DNA from: Hexactinellida sp. DTS-2022 | Taxonomy: Eukaryota > Porifera > Hexactinellida | Assembly (NCBI GenBank): GCA_028753945.1 | Contig: JAPNXP010000016.1 | Coordinates: forward strand, 1,892,001 to 1,956,000 | Length of the DNA stretch: 64,000 nt | Reading direction: 5' to 3' | In this document: positions 1 to 10,813 of the stretch, one piece after another | How positions within the stretch are numbered: position 1 is the stretch's first letter | Layout of the letters: each line of letters starts with the position of its first letter | Notes under the pieces: model-generated | The model's input: the letters and a program-made list of their open reading frames with translations, nothing else | Databases searched by the model: none | Told to the model about the DNA's origin: nothing | Translations under genes and position numbers: made by a program

Positions 1-697
1 AATTTCCTCCTCTAGGTGTGTTTCAAGCGCCTGGATTGAATATTGCAGTAATGAGAAGGCATGGCAATAATTGAATATTTTTATTCATTGAAATTTAATA
101 ATCCATTGCAACTGATATAAATTGCATTCAAATTAATTGATATAATAATACAGCTATATAAATATATGTTCTATCTCCATTGCATTAAATTTATGTACTC
201 ACTAAGCTTTAGATTCCTCAAGATTGTTCCCTTAAGAGAGATATTATCCCATAGATATTCTGTTAGAATTTTAAGCCAAAGCCTTTTACTAATTTCTCTA
301 TCAAATTAATTAAATGCTTCGTAATTAAAAATATTTAAGAATATTCAAAATTTGAGTTTTTTAACATTTCGCCAAAGAGTTCGTATAATAATGGGATAAT
401 TATCTGATATTATTTTATTTTATTCAGAGTATATATTTATATTATGAATTTGAATTAATTAAAAGTTAGCAGTACATTTAATGCAGTGATTAAATCAATT
501 GATGAAAAGCTAAGTAAATAGTTAAGCTACCCAATTGCATGATAATTCCATTAAGATGTGACATCAGTTTGATTCGAAATATTTAATTAAATTAATGCTT
601 GTTTACCATTAATAAATCAATTTTACACAAAACAAATAATCTCAGCGGAAACAAGTAATTAATTATTTTGTTTACTAAGGAGTGTATAAATAGATAA
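1..697. other. AT-rich intergenic DNA
   Basis: No open frame of note, RNA gene or structured repeat was recognised here. The stretch ends where the Helitron-like repeat at 698 begins. Confidence 0.5.
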
Positions 698-2440
698 TCT
701 CTATTAAAAGCGCAATTGTTGTGTGTTTGTTTGTTTGTTTGTTTGTGTGTGTGTGTTTGTCCAGAATTAATTGGAAAGACTACGAGTCCCAGAAAGCTGA
801 AAATTTGTGCATAGGGGTAATTTTGTACTGCGACAACGATCTATTGGTTTTCTAAGCGAAATAACGGGATTATGACGTCACGGTTGCAAAAAAAACAGAT
901 ATTTTGTACTAGCTTCCCAATTTTCCTCCGATCTGTAGAAAATTCAAATCATTAGACGTACACTAAATTTCTACACCTGATAGCAGTTCACGAATTCCCA
1001 TTTTACTTCTGATTGTGACACAGTTAATTAATTAGTCCCTGCACTAATCAACCATAAATAGTGTATCGTACCAACACAGGTATAGCAGAGTGCAAGTGTG
1101 TGTTGTGTGTGTGTTTGTCCAGAATTAATAGGAAAGACTACGAGTCCTAGAAAGCTGAAAATTGGCATACAGGGGTAATTTTACACGCTGACAACGATCT
1201 ATTGGTTTTCTAAGCGAAATAACAGGATTATGACGTCATAAACGCACATATTTGGGGATAACTCATTCAGTTTTTATTCGATTCGCCCACAATTTTCGAT
1301 AATAACACAACATGCAATGAGACACACGTATACCAATTTATGGGAATGTGACGTCACGTAGGAACTAATTTGGATTCAGCTCTTACATTTTTGGTTCAAT
1401 CGACAAATAATTTTGTCACATTATAAACAGAATGTATTGCATGTCTCTAGAAATTTTTAAAATTTTCGCACTTAATCTGCGCCAGGCAATAACAAAAATG
1501 TAACATCCTATTGCTGCATCATTGCATATATTGAGGTTTGATGATTTAATCTTCACCTACATTATTTCCGAAATTACATACTTGATTAATCCAGTTTGGC
1601 TTCCATCAGTTTATTTCTATTCGTGATGTATTTAGCTTACGTCAATGACATAAGTATGCATAATATTACTATCAATCTGATTTGTTTGTTAACAGAATGC
1701 GCTTAGAGTCTCTAATGCATTGTTTATTTATTACACCTATATTGGCTTCTATAATAAGACTATCAATGTAACCTAGGATTTCTACTAGAAATGAATTAAG
1801 TTAAGTAATCTAAGATTTTGGTTGCCTAACGATGGGATTTATTATGTTAATTATTGCTATCAATTAAATTAAATAATTCACTAACCCAGCTCCTGCAAAA
1901 TGAATTGTTTATGGTGAGATCTATAAATGTTTATTACTATTAAATCAAATATTTTGCAATTCCTCTTTAAACCATTATTATGGAGAGATTACACCCAGAA
2001 TTAGTAAATTACTTTGCAATACAATTTACTGAAATAATTAATTGCGTATAATTTACCAACCACATGTCTCAATTTAATTGAGCTAACAAGCTAACCTTTA
2101 ATATTCCTGAACGAGCTACCCTTAAGAACTATTGAGCTATTAATTAACTAATAATTAATAACTATTGAGCAATGAGAATAACTTACTCAACATAATTCCC
2201 CAAACAAATTACAGTAATCACAACCCAAAATGAATTTTAGGCACGGGTTATTAAGTCACAGTGTGTAATTCACTAGCCACAGGTGAACTCATTAGTAATA
2301 TTATAGCTTTTTGGGAAGGGAAAGGCCGCGAAGCGGCCGTTAATTGTATCGCGTAGTGCCTAACACGAACAAACAAAAGTCGCGAAGCGACTTTTGTGAG
2401 AGAGTGATCCGTCGCGAAGCGACCGAGACCGAAGGGCTCG
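698..2440 (+). mobile_element. Helitron-like non-autonomous repeat with GCGAAGC mini-hairpins
   Basis: The element starts TCTCTATTAAAAGCGCAATT after an A and ends in CTCG before TT. A (TTTG)n tract follows the head. A second head-like block lies at about 1098-1240. The tail (about 2320-2440) holds three GC hairpins closed by a GAA triloop. The same head and tail recur at 21437-21621, about 50583-51345 and 51346-51907. The A/T insertion context and 3' hairpins resemble Helitrons, but the end is CTCG rather than CTRR, so the class is inferred. There is no coding capacity. Confidence 0.55.
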
Positions 2441-2933
2441 TTAAAATAATCTTAAATTGTAAGTCAATACTGATTCTAAATACATCAGAGTGCAATCTTA
2501 TATCAACAAAGTTCATTAGCACTGATAGGTAACTCAGCAAATTAGAACATTATTATTATTGTAGAATGTGCTTAACATGTGATTCATAACTATTAGCTAT
2601 CCCTTTATGTCCTTGAAATTCTCCCTTGTTATATCACAATTGTAATAAGAGATGGTAGGTGGAGCTAATACCACCGGTGTATGCGGATAGTAGTAATTAA
2701 ATAATGAAATTAATAGTTTTAACTGTACATTCAATATTATTAAATTATATACAAAATTTTATTAAATGTTATATCTAATTATTACATTATAGTAAATATT
2801 GATAATGAGAGTATTATAGGTATAATTATAAAATATCTAAAGTAAGTCCATTCTTAAAAAGAAGATAAATTATTCTATCACATCTCTGAAAGTGTAGCTG
2901 TATTAATGAATAGTTATGAACTGACTAAATAAC
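2441..2933. other. Intergenic DNA
   Basis: AT-rich sequence between a repeat tail and the 3' end of a minus-strand bZIP-like gene. No feature was recognised. Confidence 0.4.
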
Positions 2934-3302
2934 TTATTCTTCAAGCTCTAACTTGAACATTTCTATTTCCATAATTAGCCTTTCCCTTTCTTTTTGCAGA
3001 GCAATCGATCTTTTATTTAATCTGAAATTGCTCACAGCCAATCTCACTTGCTCTTTGCGCCTTAATGATAAGGCACGAGAAATGTCATCTGGATTTCGAA
3101 ATATTTTTCTGATTTGCCTGGGTTTTAGGTGTATTAAATTTGTTCTTGTATATGTGTAGCCCTGATAATATGGTCGATGCATTGATCGGTTTGCTTGATT
3201 AGAAGAATTGCTACTTGTTGAAACTGGCGAATTGGTTTGCGAAAAATAAGGAAATTGCGTATGATGCAGAAGTGGAGGGAAGTTACTGTAATACTGATTC
3301 AT
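2934..3302 (-). CDS. Small bZIP-like protein, family member A (122 aa)
   Basis: This is a short single-exon frame. The ATG at 3302 (MNQYYSNF) is chosen because the longer open frame to 3329 begins with GTG. The N-terminal half is Ser/Asn/Tyr/Pro-rich and low-complexity. The C-terminal 45 residues form a basic segment followed by an acidic/basic coiled coil with heptad positions L102, L109 and F116. It aligns without gaps to the basic and zipper parts of the genes at 7863, 9359 and 22453 (shared pattern RR-x2-Q-[VIL]-[KR]-x2-V-x3-RL), but the bZIP DNA-contact Asn is Ala. A TATA box lies about 45 nt before the ATG. It could be a divergent bZIP regulator or only a coiled-coil protein; DNA binding is inferred. 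Confidence 0.6.
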   Translation of the reverse strand: MNQYYSNFPPLLHHTQFPYFSQTNSPVSTSSNSSNQANRSMHRPYYQGYTYTRTNLIHLKPRQIRKIFRNPDDISRALSLRRKEQVRLAVSNFRLNKRSIALQKERERLIMEIEMFKLELEE

Positions 3303-3344
3303 TTTGTATATAAGTTGTAATACAAACACTCTATTTGTTTCATG

Positions 3345-3352
3345 TATTTATA
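3345..3352 (-). promoter_or_regulatory. TATA box for bZIP-like gene A
   Basis: TATAAATA on the minus strand, 43-50 nt upstream of the ATG at 3302. A start site 30 nt downstream would leave a 5' UTR of under 20 nt. Confidence 0.5.
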
Positions 3353-3874
3353 GGTTTTAAGCATTTAACTTGCGCTGGGTTATTTTTAGAAACTCATCCA
3401 CAACTATGTACGCACTTTCCTGCAATTTAACCATTGATATATCCCCATATCAATTCGAGTAATTTTGTTTATTAGAAAACCCATCCAACTATTGATGTAA
3501 AATTATATATCCCTAAATATCACTGTAGTAATGCCACAATATAACAACAACAACAACAACAATAGTAAGTAAGCTCCAACATATAACAGTTTATTTTCAA
3601 TAGAAAGGAGTGTACATAGTTATTTTTCATAATAGGTAATTAAATTAGTTCATTTTCCCTAGAAGTTATTTATATTGAGTTTAACCTAGCGAATGAACGA
3701 ACCATCTATCCTTAAAAAAATCATCATGAGAACTTTTATAATTTAATCACAATTATGCTTGTATGTTATAACTACTTTGTTGGTTCGAGAGTTATTTTTT
3801 ATAGAAAACATTAAATTAGGGATTTTTGGAAATGTTTTTAAGTACGTAGTTTTAACTTTTAAGATGAGGCTTAA

Positions 3875-4078
3875 TTATTGTATACCAATATGTTCCTTAT
3901 TTAGGAAGGCTATTTCATTTCGTCTCCTTAGTCTCAGCAACTGTACATTGAATTTAACCTGTACCCAACGCCGAGCTTTGAATAGAATCCTGTAATGTTG
4001 TTCATTACGAGCTAGCTTAGCTAGCTGTGATTGAGTCACAGACAATATATTATCTCCATAAAGTTGATCCAATGACAT
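3875..4078 (-). pseudogene. Zipper-deleted copy of the bZIP-like gene at 22453
   Basis: The first 50 or so residues are almost identical to those of the plus-strand gene at 22453, including the start MSLDQL and the basic segment. An in-frame deletion of roughly 14 codons then removes the first two zipper heptads, joining the basic region to NEIAFL, after which the C-terminus diverges. No TATA box is visible in the equivalent upstream position. The loss of dimerisation heptads suggests a pseudogene; a short product that interferes with the full-length one is possible but speculative. Confidence 0.6.
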
Positions 4079-4401
4079 TTTGTGAAGTCAATCTTCAGGT
4101 GAAAGAAAGTTATTTTCATCTCTCAAATCGTTAGTTTTGTACTTCTCCTGTTTTGAATCAATAATTTAGTGACTGTTTTCAGCGGTACTTAGATTTATTA
4201 CACTTTTCTGTTTTCAGAATGGTGAGTTAAACTTCTTTTAGATAGCTGACAATCTTTTCTAAATTCAGAGCATTAAAGGAGCCGCTCTATATATAAATTA
4301 AGGAGCCATAGAAAGAAAGTGCTCCATTTTTTAATTTTTTCCCGTTGCAAGTTATCCTTTTGGTTCATTTGGAATTTTCATTTTACTTCGCTCTTCGCTT
4401 T

Positions 4402-4815
4402 CTAGGTCGCTACACGACGTATGACACTTGTACAACAATCGCTTCGCGATTGTGTGTTGTACTCGGCACTTCGTATTAAGAAGAAAATATTAAAAATTTC
4501 GAGATATTATCATATGTGTTTTATATTATCATGTGACGTAATAAATTGATAATAAGTAATAAGCATATTTGTGTTTTTGGATCAAGAAATGTAAGCACTA
4601 TTTATATACATAATACATTATATTTTACGTTTCTATCTCTTATGGAATGTGAGTTATGAGCAATTTGGTTGATTTTCACAATTTACAAAATGTGCTTTTT
4701 ACGTCATTTCGAACATTTTCTGAGCCAGACCCAAAATATCCCTGTATGGCAAAAATCAGCCTGTTGGTATTGTGGTTACTTCAATCAATTCTGGACCGGA
4801 AAACAATTATACATA
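4402..4815 (-). mobile_element. Helitron-like remnant, minus orientation
   Basis: Read on minus, the unit begins near 4815 with a head related to 8818-9000 and 40976-41200 (TTGATTGAAG, then TTTTTGCCATACAGGG), and ends with a hairpin ATCGC-GAA-GCGAT about 45 bases before CTAG at 4402-4405. The base after CTAG is A rather than T, so a clean Helitron insertion cannot be claimed. Confidence 0.4.
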
Positions 4816-4955
4816 GTATACATATATACTGTATAGTACTACAGACTATTTGTATTTTATTATTAGAGATTATAAAATTTGTAAACAACAACAATGAATA
4901 TCCTTGTTATAAATTAATAAATATCAAATTCATATTCATCACATTTTTTTATATA

Positions 4956-5142
4956 CAGTGGAGCCTCCCATAACGGACACTCCAAATAGCGGACAACCTC
5001 TAAATAACGGACAACCCTCGTGGCACGGATTTATTTATTTAGCATATGTCTAATAGAAAAGCAACCTCTAAATAGCGGACAACCTCTAAATAACGGACAA
5101 CGGTTCCGGTCCCAAGGTGTCCGTTGTTCAGAGGCTCTACTG
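4956..5142. mobile_element. TIR MITE, pogo/Tigger-like (TA target)
   Basis: Terminal inverted repeats CAGTGGAGCCTC and GAGGCTCTACTG are flanked by TA on both sides. The interior carries repeated ATAACGGACA-type motifs. There is no coding capacity. Confidence 0.7.
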
Positions 5143-5332
5143 TATTAGTTTACCCATTGGAAGCTAGTCACTATGTATATTTTTAATATTTATTAATTTC
5201 ATTCACATTTTTGGTTTTGAAAACAACAACAATAAAGAATAATTTGGAAATTTATATATGCCTATTAAAACTTATGGAAGTTATTCTTTATATCAATTAA
5301 AATACGGTTTCTATTCCTCCATCACTTTAATA

Positions 5333-5486
5333 CAGTGGCGGCTCCAGGGGGGCCATGATCCCCCCCCCCTATTTTTAGGCTGCCCCCCCCCCTAGAATAA
5401 CAATGTTGTACAGTGTGCCCCCCCCCTGAAATTCCCCCTGGCCCCCCCCTCAGCTCCCCTACCTGAAAATCCTGGCGCCGCCTCTG
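5333..5486. mobile_element. hAT MITE, C-run-rich
   Basis: Ends CAGTGGCGGCTCCAGG and CCTGGCGCCGCCTCTG are inverted repeats. An 8-bp target duplication CTTTAATA lies at 5325-5332 and 5487-5494. The interior is dominated by C homopolymers. An open frame across it is compositional, not a gene. Confidence 0.85.
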
Positions 5487-5562
5487 CTTTAATACAATCC
5501 GGATAAACAGATAAACACCAATATAGATTTAAAATACACGGGTATACACCTGTTATAAGCAG

Positions 5563-5697
5563 GGAATTATCCAGGAGAGCGAAAAATTGGAATTTTCTCT
5601 TATACCGTAACATTAATTTGTGATTTAGGCGTATGAAAATTGGATGTGACCAGGATTAAGAGCGTATTTACAAATGGCTGTATAATACACTGGTTAA
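5563..5697. repeat. Dispersed repeat shared with FAAH intron 5
   Basis: The segment from GGAATTATCCAGGAG to TATAATACACTGGTTA matches 18195-18388 over most of its length. No terminal structure was resolved. Confidence 0.5.
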
Positions 5698-7116
5698 AAG
5701 CACCTGTTAAAAGTGTTACGGCGGGAATTATGTCTACAATGTGACAGTTTATAGGTACAAAAAAGCATTAAACTATCAAATAATTGTGTATTTTCAACAG
5801 ATAGATTGGGTACAGAAAGCTGGTCCTCCTGAAAAGTGATACGGAGCTTGTCGCATTAGCTGTACCGGATGTGCCGCCCCTGATTAAATATACTAATGCA
5901 TAAATCTACAAAGATATCCGGTAATTACAAAAAAGGAGTGCGCTCCTTTTTTTTAATAGAGCATGAGCGGAAAATTAATGTTCTTTCTAATTTAATGGGA
6001 AAATACAGTTTGATATACTGGAATCTGGAGTCTGGATCAATCTTCTGTATATTTCAAATTAAATAAATTACTTTTTTTATTGCAATTGAAATAAACAAAA
6101 CACTAGATAGTCACAAAATAATTCATTTTGTAACATTTCAACACAATATTAGTAGTATATAAACATCGTTGTCTTAACTGAACTGAATTTGTATTCGGAA
6201 TTTATTCATCAATTTTTAAAATATTCATACGAATAGAGTTCAATAGACTTTGTAATTTGTTATTTTTCAGGAAAACAACTAAAATGCTTAGACCAAATTA
6301 AATAGAATTTTAATTAGTTATAAATTAACCGATAATGGGCTTACAATTGTGTATGAAAGCAAAGGCTAATGTTACTTAATTTCAGATTTTCCCTACTATG
6401 TAAAAGGTAATTCAATAAAAATAGGGTCTTGTGATGAGAAATGTAGGAAAATTTAACTCATTTTTGTTATTCGATTGTGTGAGTTAAATTTTCCTATCGG
6501 ATTAGCATATATTAGAATCAATGTAGTTTAATTGGTTTCGTATTAGAGAAATCTCATATTTCATCAAAATGCGAATCTATTACCAAACCAGTTGGATACT
6601 TATTTTAGCAATTACTATTATAATAGTAGCAACGGAATGCGACTAACCTAGACAAACCACATTGCTCTAAGTAGAATTTATTTGCTTACTCGCTTCACAC
6701 AATTTGGGCCAGTTATATAAAGGAATTGCATATGTATGTCACAAAACCATTTGAAGTTGTTAAAAGTTAAATATTATAGCAAATCTATTTCTTATGGAAT
6801 ATGGAAATGAACATCTGCAAATATTAATGTATAATTAAATTATTATATTAGTATTACTTCCAATTTAAGTTTAAAATCTGTCAATTTGTAACAGCAAATA
6901 TTTAATATAGAGGTTAACTTATTATTGTAATTATTTCCAAAAGTAAGGGTTACGACGCCCATATAATCATTATTTCTCCTCAAATAACTACAAATCAATT
7001 TCCCCACTTTAGGGAGAGACAACCAGGTGAGGTAATTTTTATTGCATAACTTACCAAATATATTATTCCTACTGGCTTAATATTTTGTAATTATATATTA
7101 GATTGGTACACGTATG
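5698..7116. other. Intergenic DNA
   Basis: About 1.4 kb of AT-rich DNA with no supported gene. Stops interrupt every frame and no RNA gene was recognised. Confidence 0.4.
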
Positions 7117-7402
7117 CAGTAGCGGATTAACCATGGCGCACTTGGCGAACATGCGCCAGGCCTATGAATTCTAGGGCCCCCAACAACAACAAATATCAGA
7201 ATTGTCACATAGGCGACAATTATGATATATTATATTTTCATTGATTTGGCATACATTTGAAGCAAAATAATATACAATCTATATTTTAAATTCATGCACG
7301 CGATTTAAATATGTTTTATCTATTCCTACATTATTTTCACTCCCACATGGGGCCGAAAATCCCGCCTTGCGCCAGGGCCCGCTCATAGTTAATCCGGAAC
7401 TG
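7117..7402. mobile_element. hAT MITE
   Basis: Starts CAGTAGCGGATTAACC and ends GTTAATCCGGAACTG. The 8-bp target duplication CACGTATG is exact at 7109-7116 and 7403-7410. Confidence 0.85.
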
Positions 7403-7862
7403 CACGTATGTAAATATAATACAGAAGGTCTACTCCACTTATACATATAGCTGACCAACACATAGCTGACCAACACATATATAGCTGACCAACACATTTT
7501 CAATATAAAAACGAATTTTGATATTACAAGAAATATTTACCAGTGCTGGTAATTACATTGGTTTTGGTGTAGGCCGATATTCCCTAATTTCCTATACAAA
7601 AGATATACAAACCAGTTTGTGAATTAAATATTTGGATTGTTTCCACACATACATATTTCCAACTTTTCACCACTTTATTTCAATAGCTTTTTTATAAATT
7701 ACAATAAGTATACTTCTTAAATTAGCTTAATTATGAACATGCTAAATTTCCCAAATTATATGAAATATCAACTTATTATTGCAATGATTTGTATATACGT
7801 ATTTATAAATTTTACTCTAGTAGAATGTTTATAAAAATATTAATATTTACTCACAAAATTTA

Positions 7863-8237
7863 TTAATTGACATACATATTAATAAATTCATTCATGTTTC
7901 CAATCCGTAATTCTTCAATCTCAATTTCCAACTCTCTCTTTTCCTTTAACAAATATTCCTTCAATTTTCTCAACCTCCAAATGGTCACAGCTTGTTTTAT
8001 TTGAGCCTGTCGGCGAGCTTTTCTTACTCGTGCAAACTCTTTTGAATCTGGGAACATTGCTTTTAATTCAGGAAGCTTGAAGTCTACTAAACTCTCTCTG
8101 GCGAATACTTGTCCATTCATATATATTAGATGATCGTTATTGTAGTCAAATTTGTATTCTTGGGCTCGTATATTCCTTCTGATTCGATTATTCTGCCCAT
8201 AATAACAAAGTATGTTCTGTCCATGTGCGTTATACAT
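7863..8237 (-). CDS. Small bZIP-like protein, family member C (124 aa)
   Basis: A single-exon frame beginning MYNAHGQN at a true ATG. Residues 1-65 are polar and tyrosine-rich with no recognised domain. Residues 70-92 are strongly basic (KARRQAQIK, then WRLRK), and a coiled coil follows with Leu at 96, 103 and 110, in register with the sister genes. The invariant bZIP Asn corresponds to Ala83, so canonical bZIP DNA contacts are lacking. A TATAAATAA element sits about 30 nt upstream of the ATG. The small size, single exon and shared C-terminal module with 2934, 9359 and 22453 indicate one local family; function is unknown. Confidence 0.6.
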   Translation of the reverse strand: MYNAHGQNILCYYGQNNRIRRNIRAQEYKFDYNNDHLIYMNGQVFARESLVDFKLPELKAMFPDSKEFARVRKARRQAQIKQAVTIWRLRKLKEYLLKEKRELEIEIEELRIGNMNEFINMYVN

Positions 8238-8262
8238 TTTAACTTTTTATTCCGAGTCTAGC

Positions 8263-8271
8263 TTATTTATA
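8263..8271 (-). promoter_or_regulatory. TATA box for bZIP-like gene C
   Basis: TATAAATAA on minus, 26-34 nt before the ATG at 8237, leaving almost no room for a 5' UTR unless transcription starts very close to or inside the codon. Confidence 0.5.
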
Positions 8272-8517
8272 CCTAAGTTTACGTAGGATTACGTAGCTAG
8301 TTTCTGAATAATTTCAATTAATTTGATAGAAACTATTGATAAGCGTTAAATAAATTCACTTACAGACTTCTATCTGGTCTGGTAGTTGCAATTCAAAAAT
8401 TTGTCAGCATTATGACTTAGTTGATGAGCCAAAATATAGCTCCCAATATACTGTAGATAGTTCGGCATTAATCTATACTATTCAAACATAAACCTTTATG
8501 TATATACATAGTATATA

Positions 8518-8817
8518 CAGTCAACTCCCGTTATAACGAAGTGCACGGGACCGTAGTTACATTTCGTTATAAGCAGAATTCGTTATGACCAGAGTTCGTT
8601 ATAACCAGAGTTCGTTATAACCAAATTTAAAAAATAGCTTAGAATGCTATATGGGATTATTTATGACTTCGTTATAAGAGGAATTTCGTTATATCCATTT
8701 CGTTGTAAACGAAGTTTTAGTAATGTAATAAGATAGAAGGATTTCCGGACCATTGAACTACTTCGTTATAAGCAGGCACTTCGTTATATCCGACTTGGTT
8801 ATAACGGGAGTTGACTG
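8518..8817. mobile_element. TIR MITE, pogo/Tigger-like (TA target)
   Basis: Ends CAGTCAACTCCCGTTATAAC and GTTATAACGGGAGTTGACTG are perfect inverted repeats flanked by TA. The interior repeats the motif TTCGTTATAACC. It is non-coding. Confidence 0.85.
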
Positions 8818-9195
8818 TATATCTATTAGTTTGTATATTCCGAGTTGATTGAAGAAACTGGACGTTTTCCAAAGTTGAATTTTGGCATACAGGGGTAACT
8901 TTCTATCCCGACAACAAGTTGAAGTTTCCACTCGAAGTTTTCCAAACCTTGCCAAGTTCTGACATCATTCTAACATTTTGATAATCCTAACGATACACTT
9001 AATCGCTCATAACTCACACCCTCTATGGGATAAAATATTTGAAATAGAATGATTAACTTACTCATAATCATTAAAATTTTATATTGTTAAATTTGACTAT
9101 ATCACTACGTATATATGGGATATTATATAAATAATTATTAAACACAAACCTGCGAAGCGGTTGTTGTGTGGTTGTGTTCTTCCGCGTAGCAACCT
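8818..9195 (+). mobile_element. Helitron-like remnant
   Basis: The head (CCGAGTTGATTGAAGAAACT, then TTTTGGCATACAGGGGTAAC) is shared with 40976-41200 and, inverted, with 4615-4815. Near the tail are a GCGAAGC motif and CTAG at about 9190. The classification rests on the shared head and the hairpin tail. Confidence 0.4.
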
Positions 9196-9358
9196 AGCAA
9201 TTTATTAGATATGCCATAAGTTTATTTTGCAGAAAATAAATTATGATTTCAATACAAATAAGCAATCAACTCATTACAAATAAGCAAAATCTAAACTTGT
9301 AATATGCAGATAGCAGTTAACAATTGGGGTAAATTTAGTTAGTCATGAAATCATCAGG

Positions 9359-9622
9359 CTAAAGGCTAGTATTAAAGTTTTGCAATTCTTCAGTTTTTTT
9401 CTTCAATGTTTCAATTTCAATTTTCAGGTTTATAATTTCATTTTTCAGGTTTTGTTTCTTTCTCTTGAGTCGCAACTTCTGCACATTTAACTTGACCTGT
9501 ACTCTTCGCCTCTCTTTCAATAGCTCCAACTTGTGTCCTTCATCCAAAGCTAAGACACACAGTTGAGTTGGGGAATAATCTATTAAACCATTCGGATTTG
9601 ATAGTGATGGGATGCGTGACAT
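9359..9622 (-). CDS. Small bZIP-like protein, family member D (87 aa)
   Basis: A single-exon frame from an ATG at 9622. It has the most bZIP-like layout of the family: basic stretch KERRRVQVKLNVQKLRLKR with N46 and R54 eight residues apart, as in canonical bZIPs, then Leu at 59, 66, 73 and 80 in perfect heptads. The Ala-Ala and Ser/Cys positions of the usual bZIP signature are Lys-Leu and Lys, which would alter base contacts. A TATAAAT lies about 45 nt upstream. It is probably a homodimerising or family-heterodimerising DNA-binding protein; this is inferred from the motif alone. Confidence 0.7.
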   Translation of the reverse strand: MSRIPSLSNPNGLIDYSPTQLCVLALDEGHKLELLKERRRVQVKLNVQKLRLKRKKQNLKNEIINLKIEIETLKKKTEELQNFNTSL

Positions 9623-9666
9623 GGTATGTCTTAAATCTTCATAAAATAATTTATTTAATTGGTGAG

Positions 9667-9673
9667 ATTTATA
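9667..9673 (-). promoter_or_regulatory. TATA box for bZIP-like gene D
   Basis: TATAAAT on minus, about 45 nt before the ATG at 9622. Confidence 0.5.
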
Positions 9674-10436
9674 TTTAGGTTAGTTTTATAGATCAAGAAT
9701 TTTAATGATAAATACACGTTTAATATTTATCTTATTCAGTTATGTTAATTAATATGTAACATTATACTAATGATTAGTTTCTATCTTGTTTTTATTACAA
9801 TTTTTTTTTTGCAACACTTAAATACGTAATATAAAAAATTGTTGTTGCATACTGTTGCGAATATAGTATACTAGTATTCAGTTTAATTGTAAGTATTGAT
9901 GCTCGGAAATTATTTACCTCAATAATTTTTGAAAGAAGGGTTTATTTAGTGTCTGTCCCTTTTTATATACTTATGATGCAAAACACCTTTCAAAACAACA
10001 CATTTGTGAAGTTTATTAATATTATTGAAATATATTATTACAAAAAAGCAACTTACTAAAGTAGTAATCTTTTTCGCCCATTATATTTATCCAAATTCAA
10101 TCTTTACTATCAAACAATGGTAATTAATTGCAGGGAATATCCTAGATGATGTTTCTTTAGAGAGCATGACACAACTAGAAAGTGTAATATAATTAGTTCA
10201 AGTTCTTTTATTACAGGTAATCACTTAGTTGCATGTTGCAGTATACTACTATACGTATTCTGCTCTACTAGTTTCTCCAGCTATTGTATCATCACTTTCC
10301 GGCGATACAAGCAATCCATCTCATTTGGCCGTATACACATCCCGCTTTAGATAGTGTATGGGTGGTTTGTATACGTGGTCAAACCTTTAGACATACAACT
10401 TGATAACGATAAGTTACAATGATAGAAGGTAAAATG
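9674..10436. other. Intergenic DNA
   Basis: AT-rich DNA with T runs between bZIP-like gene D and a hAT MITE. No gene was recognised. Confidence 0.4.
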
Positions 10437-10813
10437 TAGGACTGAAACGAATATTCGAAATGTAACGAACGAACCTTTTTATAAACGAACGAATATTCGA
10501 ATATTCGTTCGTTTGGATGACTAAGCATTAAATCAATTTCAAGACACAAAATACATTGGAAAATAGGTTTTTGTTTATGTTGCAATGGTTTAATAATACA
10601 TAGTTACAAAGTGTATTAGACACAAGTTAGCTAATAATCAGCTAGTTTAGGTAGGAATTTATATTTACGATCTCTCCAAGCTAAACAAAAGTAATGTTGT
10701 TGTCCAAAAGTAGTCAACGAATATCCGTTTTTATCTAATATTCGTCCAAACGAATATTCGTTTATTCATTTCGAACGAATGTTCGAATATTCGGTATATT
10801 CGTTTCAGCCCTA
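10437..10813. mobile_element. hAT MITE
   Basis: Starts TAGGACTGAAACGAATAT and ends with the inverted GTTTCAGCCCTA. The 8-bp target duplication GTAAAATG is exact at 10429-10436 and 10814-10821. The interior is rich in GAATATTCGTTCG motifs. Confidence 0.85.

Noticed and set aside
2340-2540. Open frames over the GCGAAGC repeat tail
   Set aside because: Short frames on both strands over a repeat with hairpins; no protein features.
2934-3329. Longer N-terminus MFVLQLIYK for the bZIP-like gene
   Set aside because: The first codon is GTG; the next in-frame ATG at 3302 is used.
4402-4405. Exact Helitron 3' end at CTAG
   Set aside because: The next base on minus is A, not T, and the hairpin is too far away; kept only as a Helitron-like remnant.
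5392-5613. 73-codon frame over C runs
   Set aside because: It spans a hAT MITE and its flank; Gly/Ala-rich only because of homopolymers.
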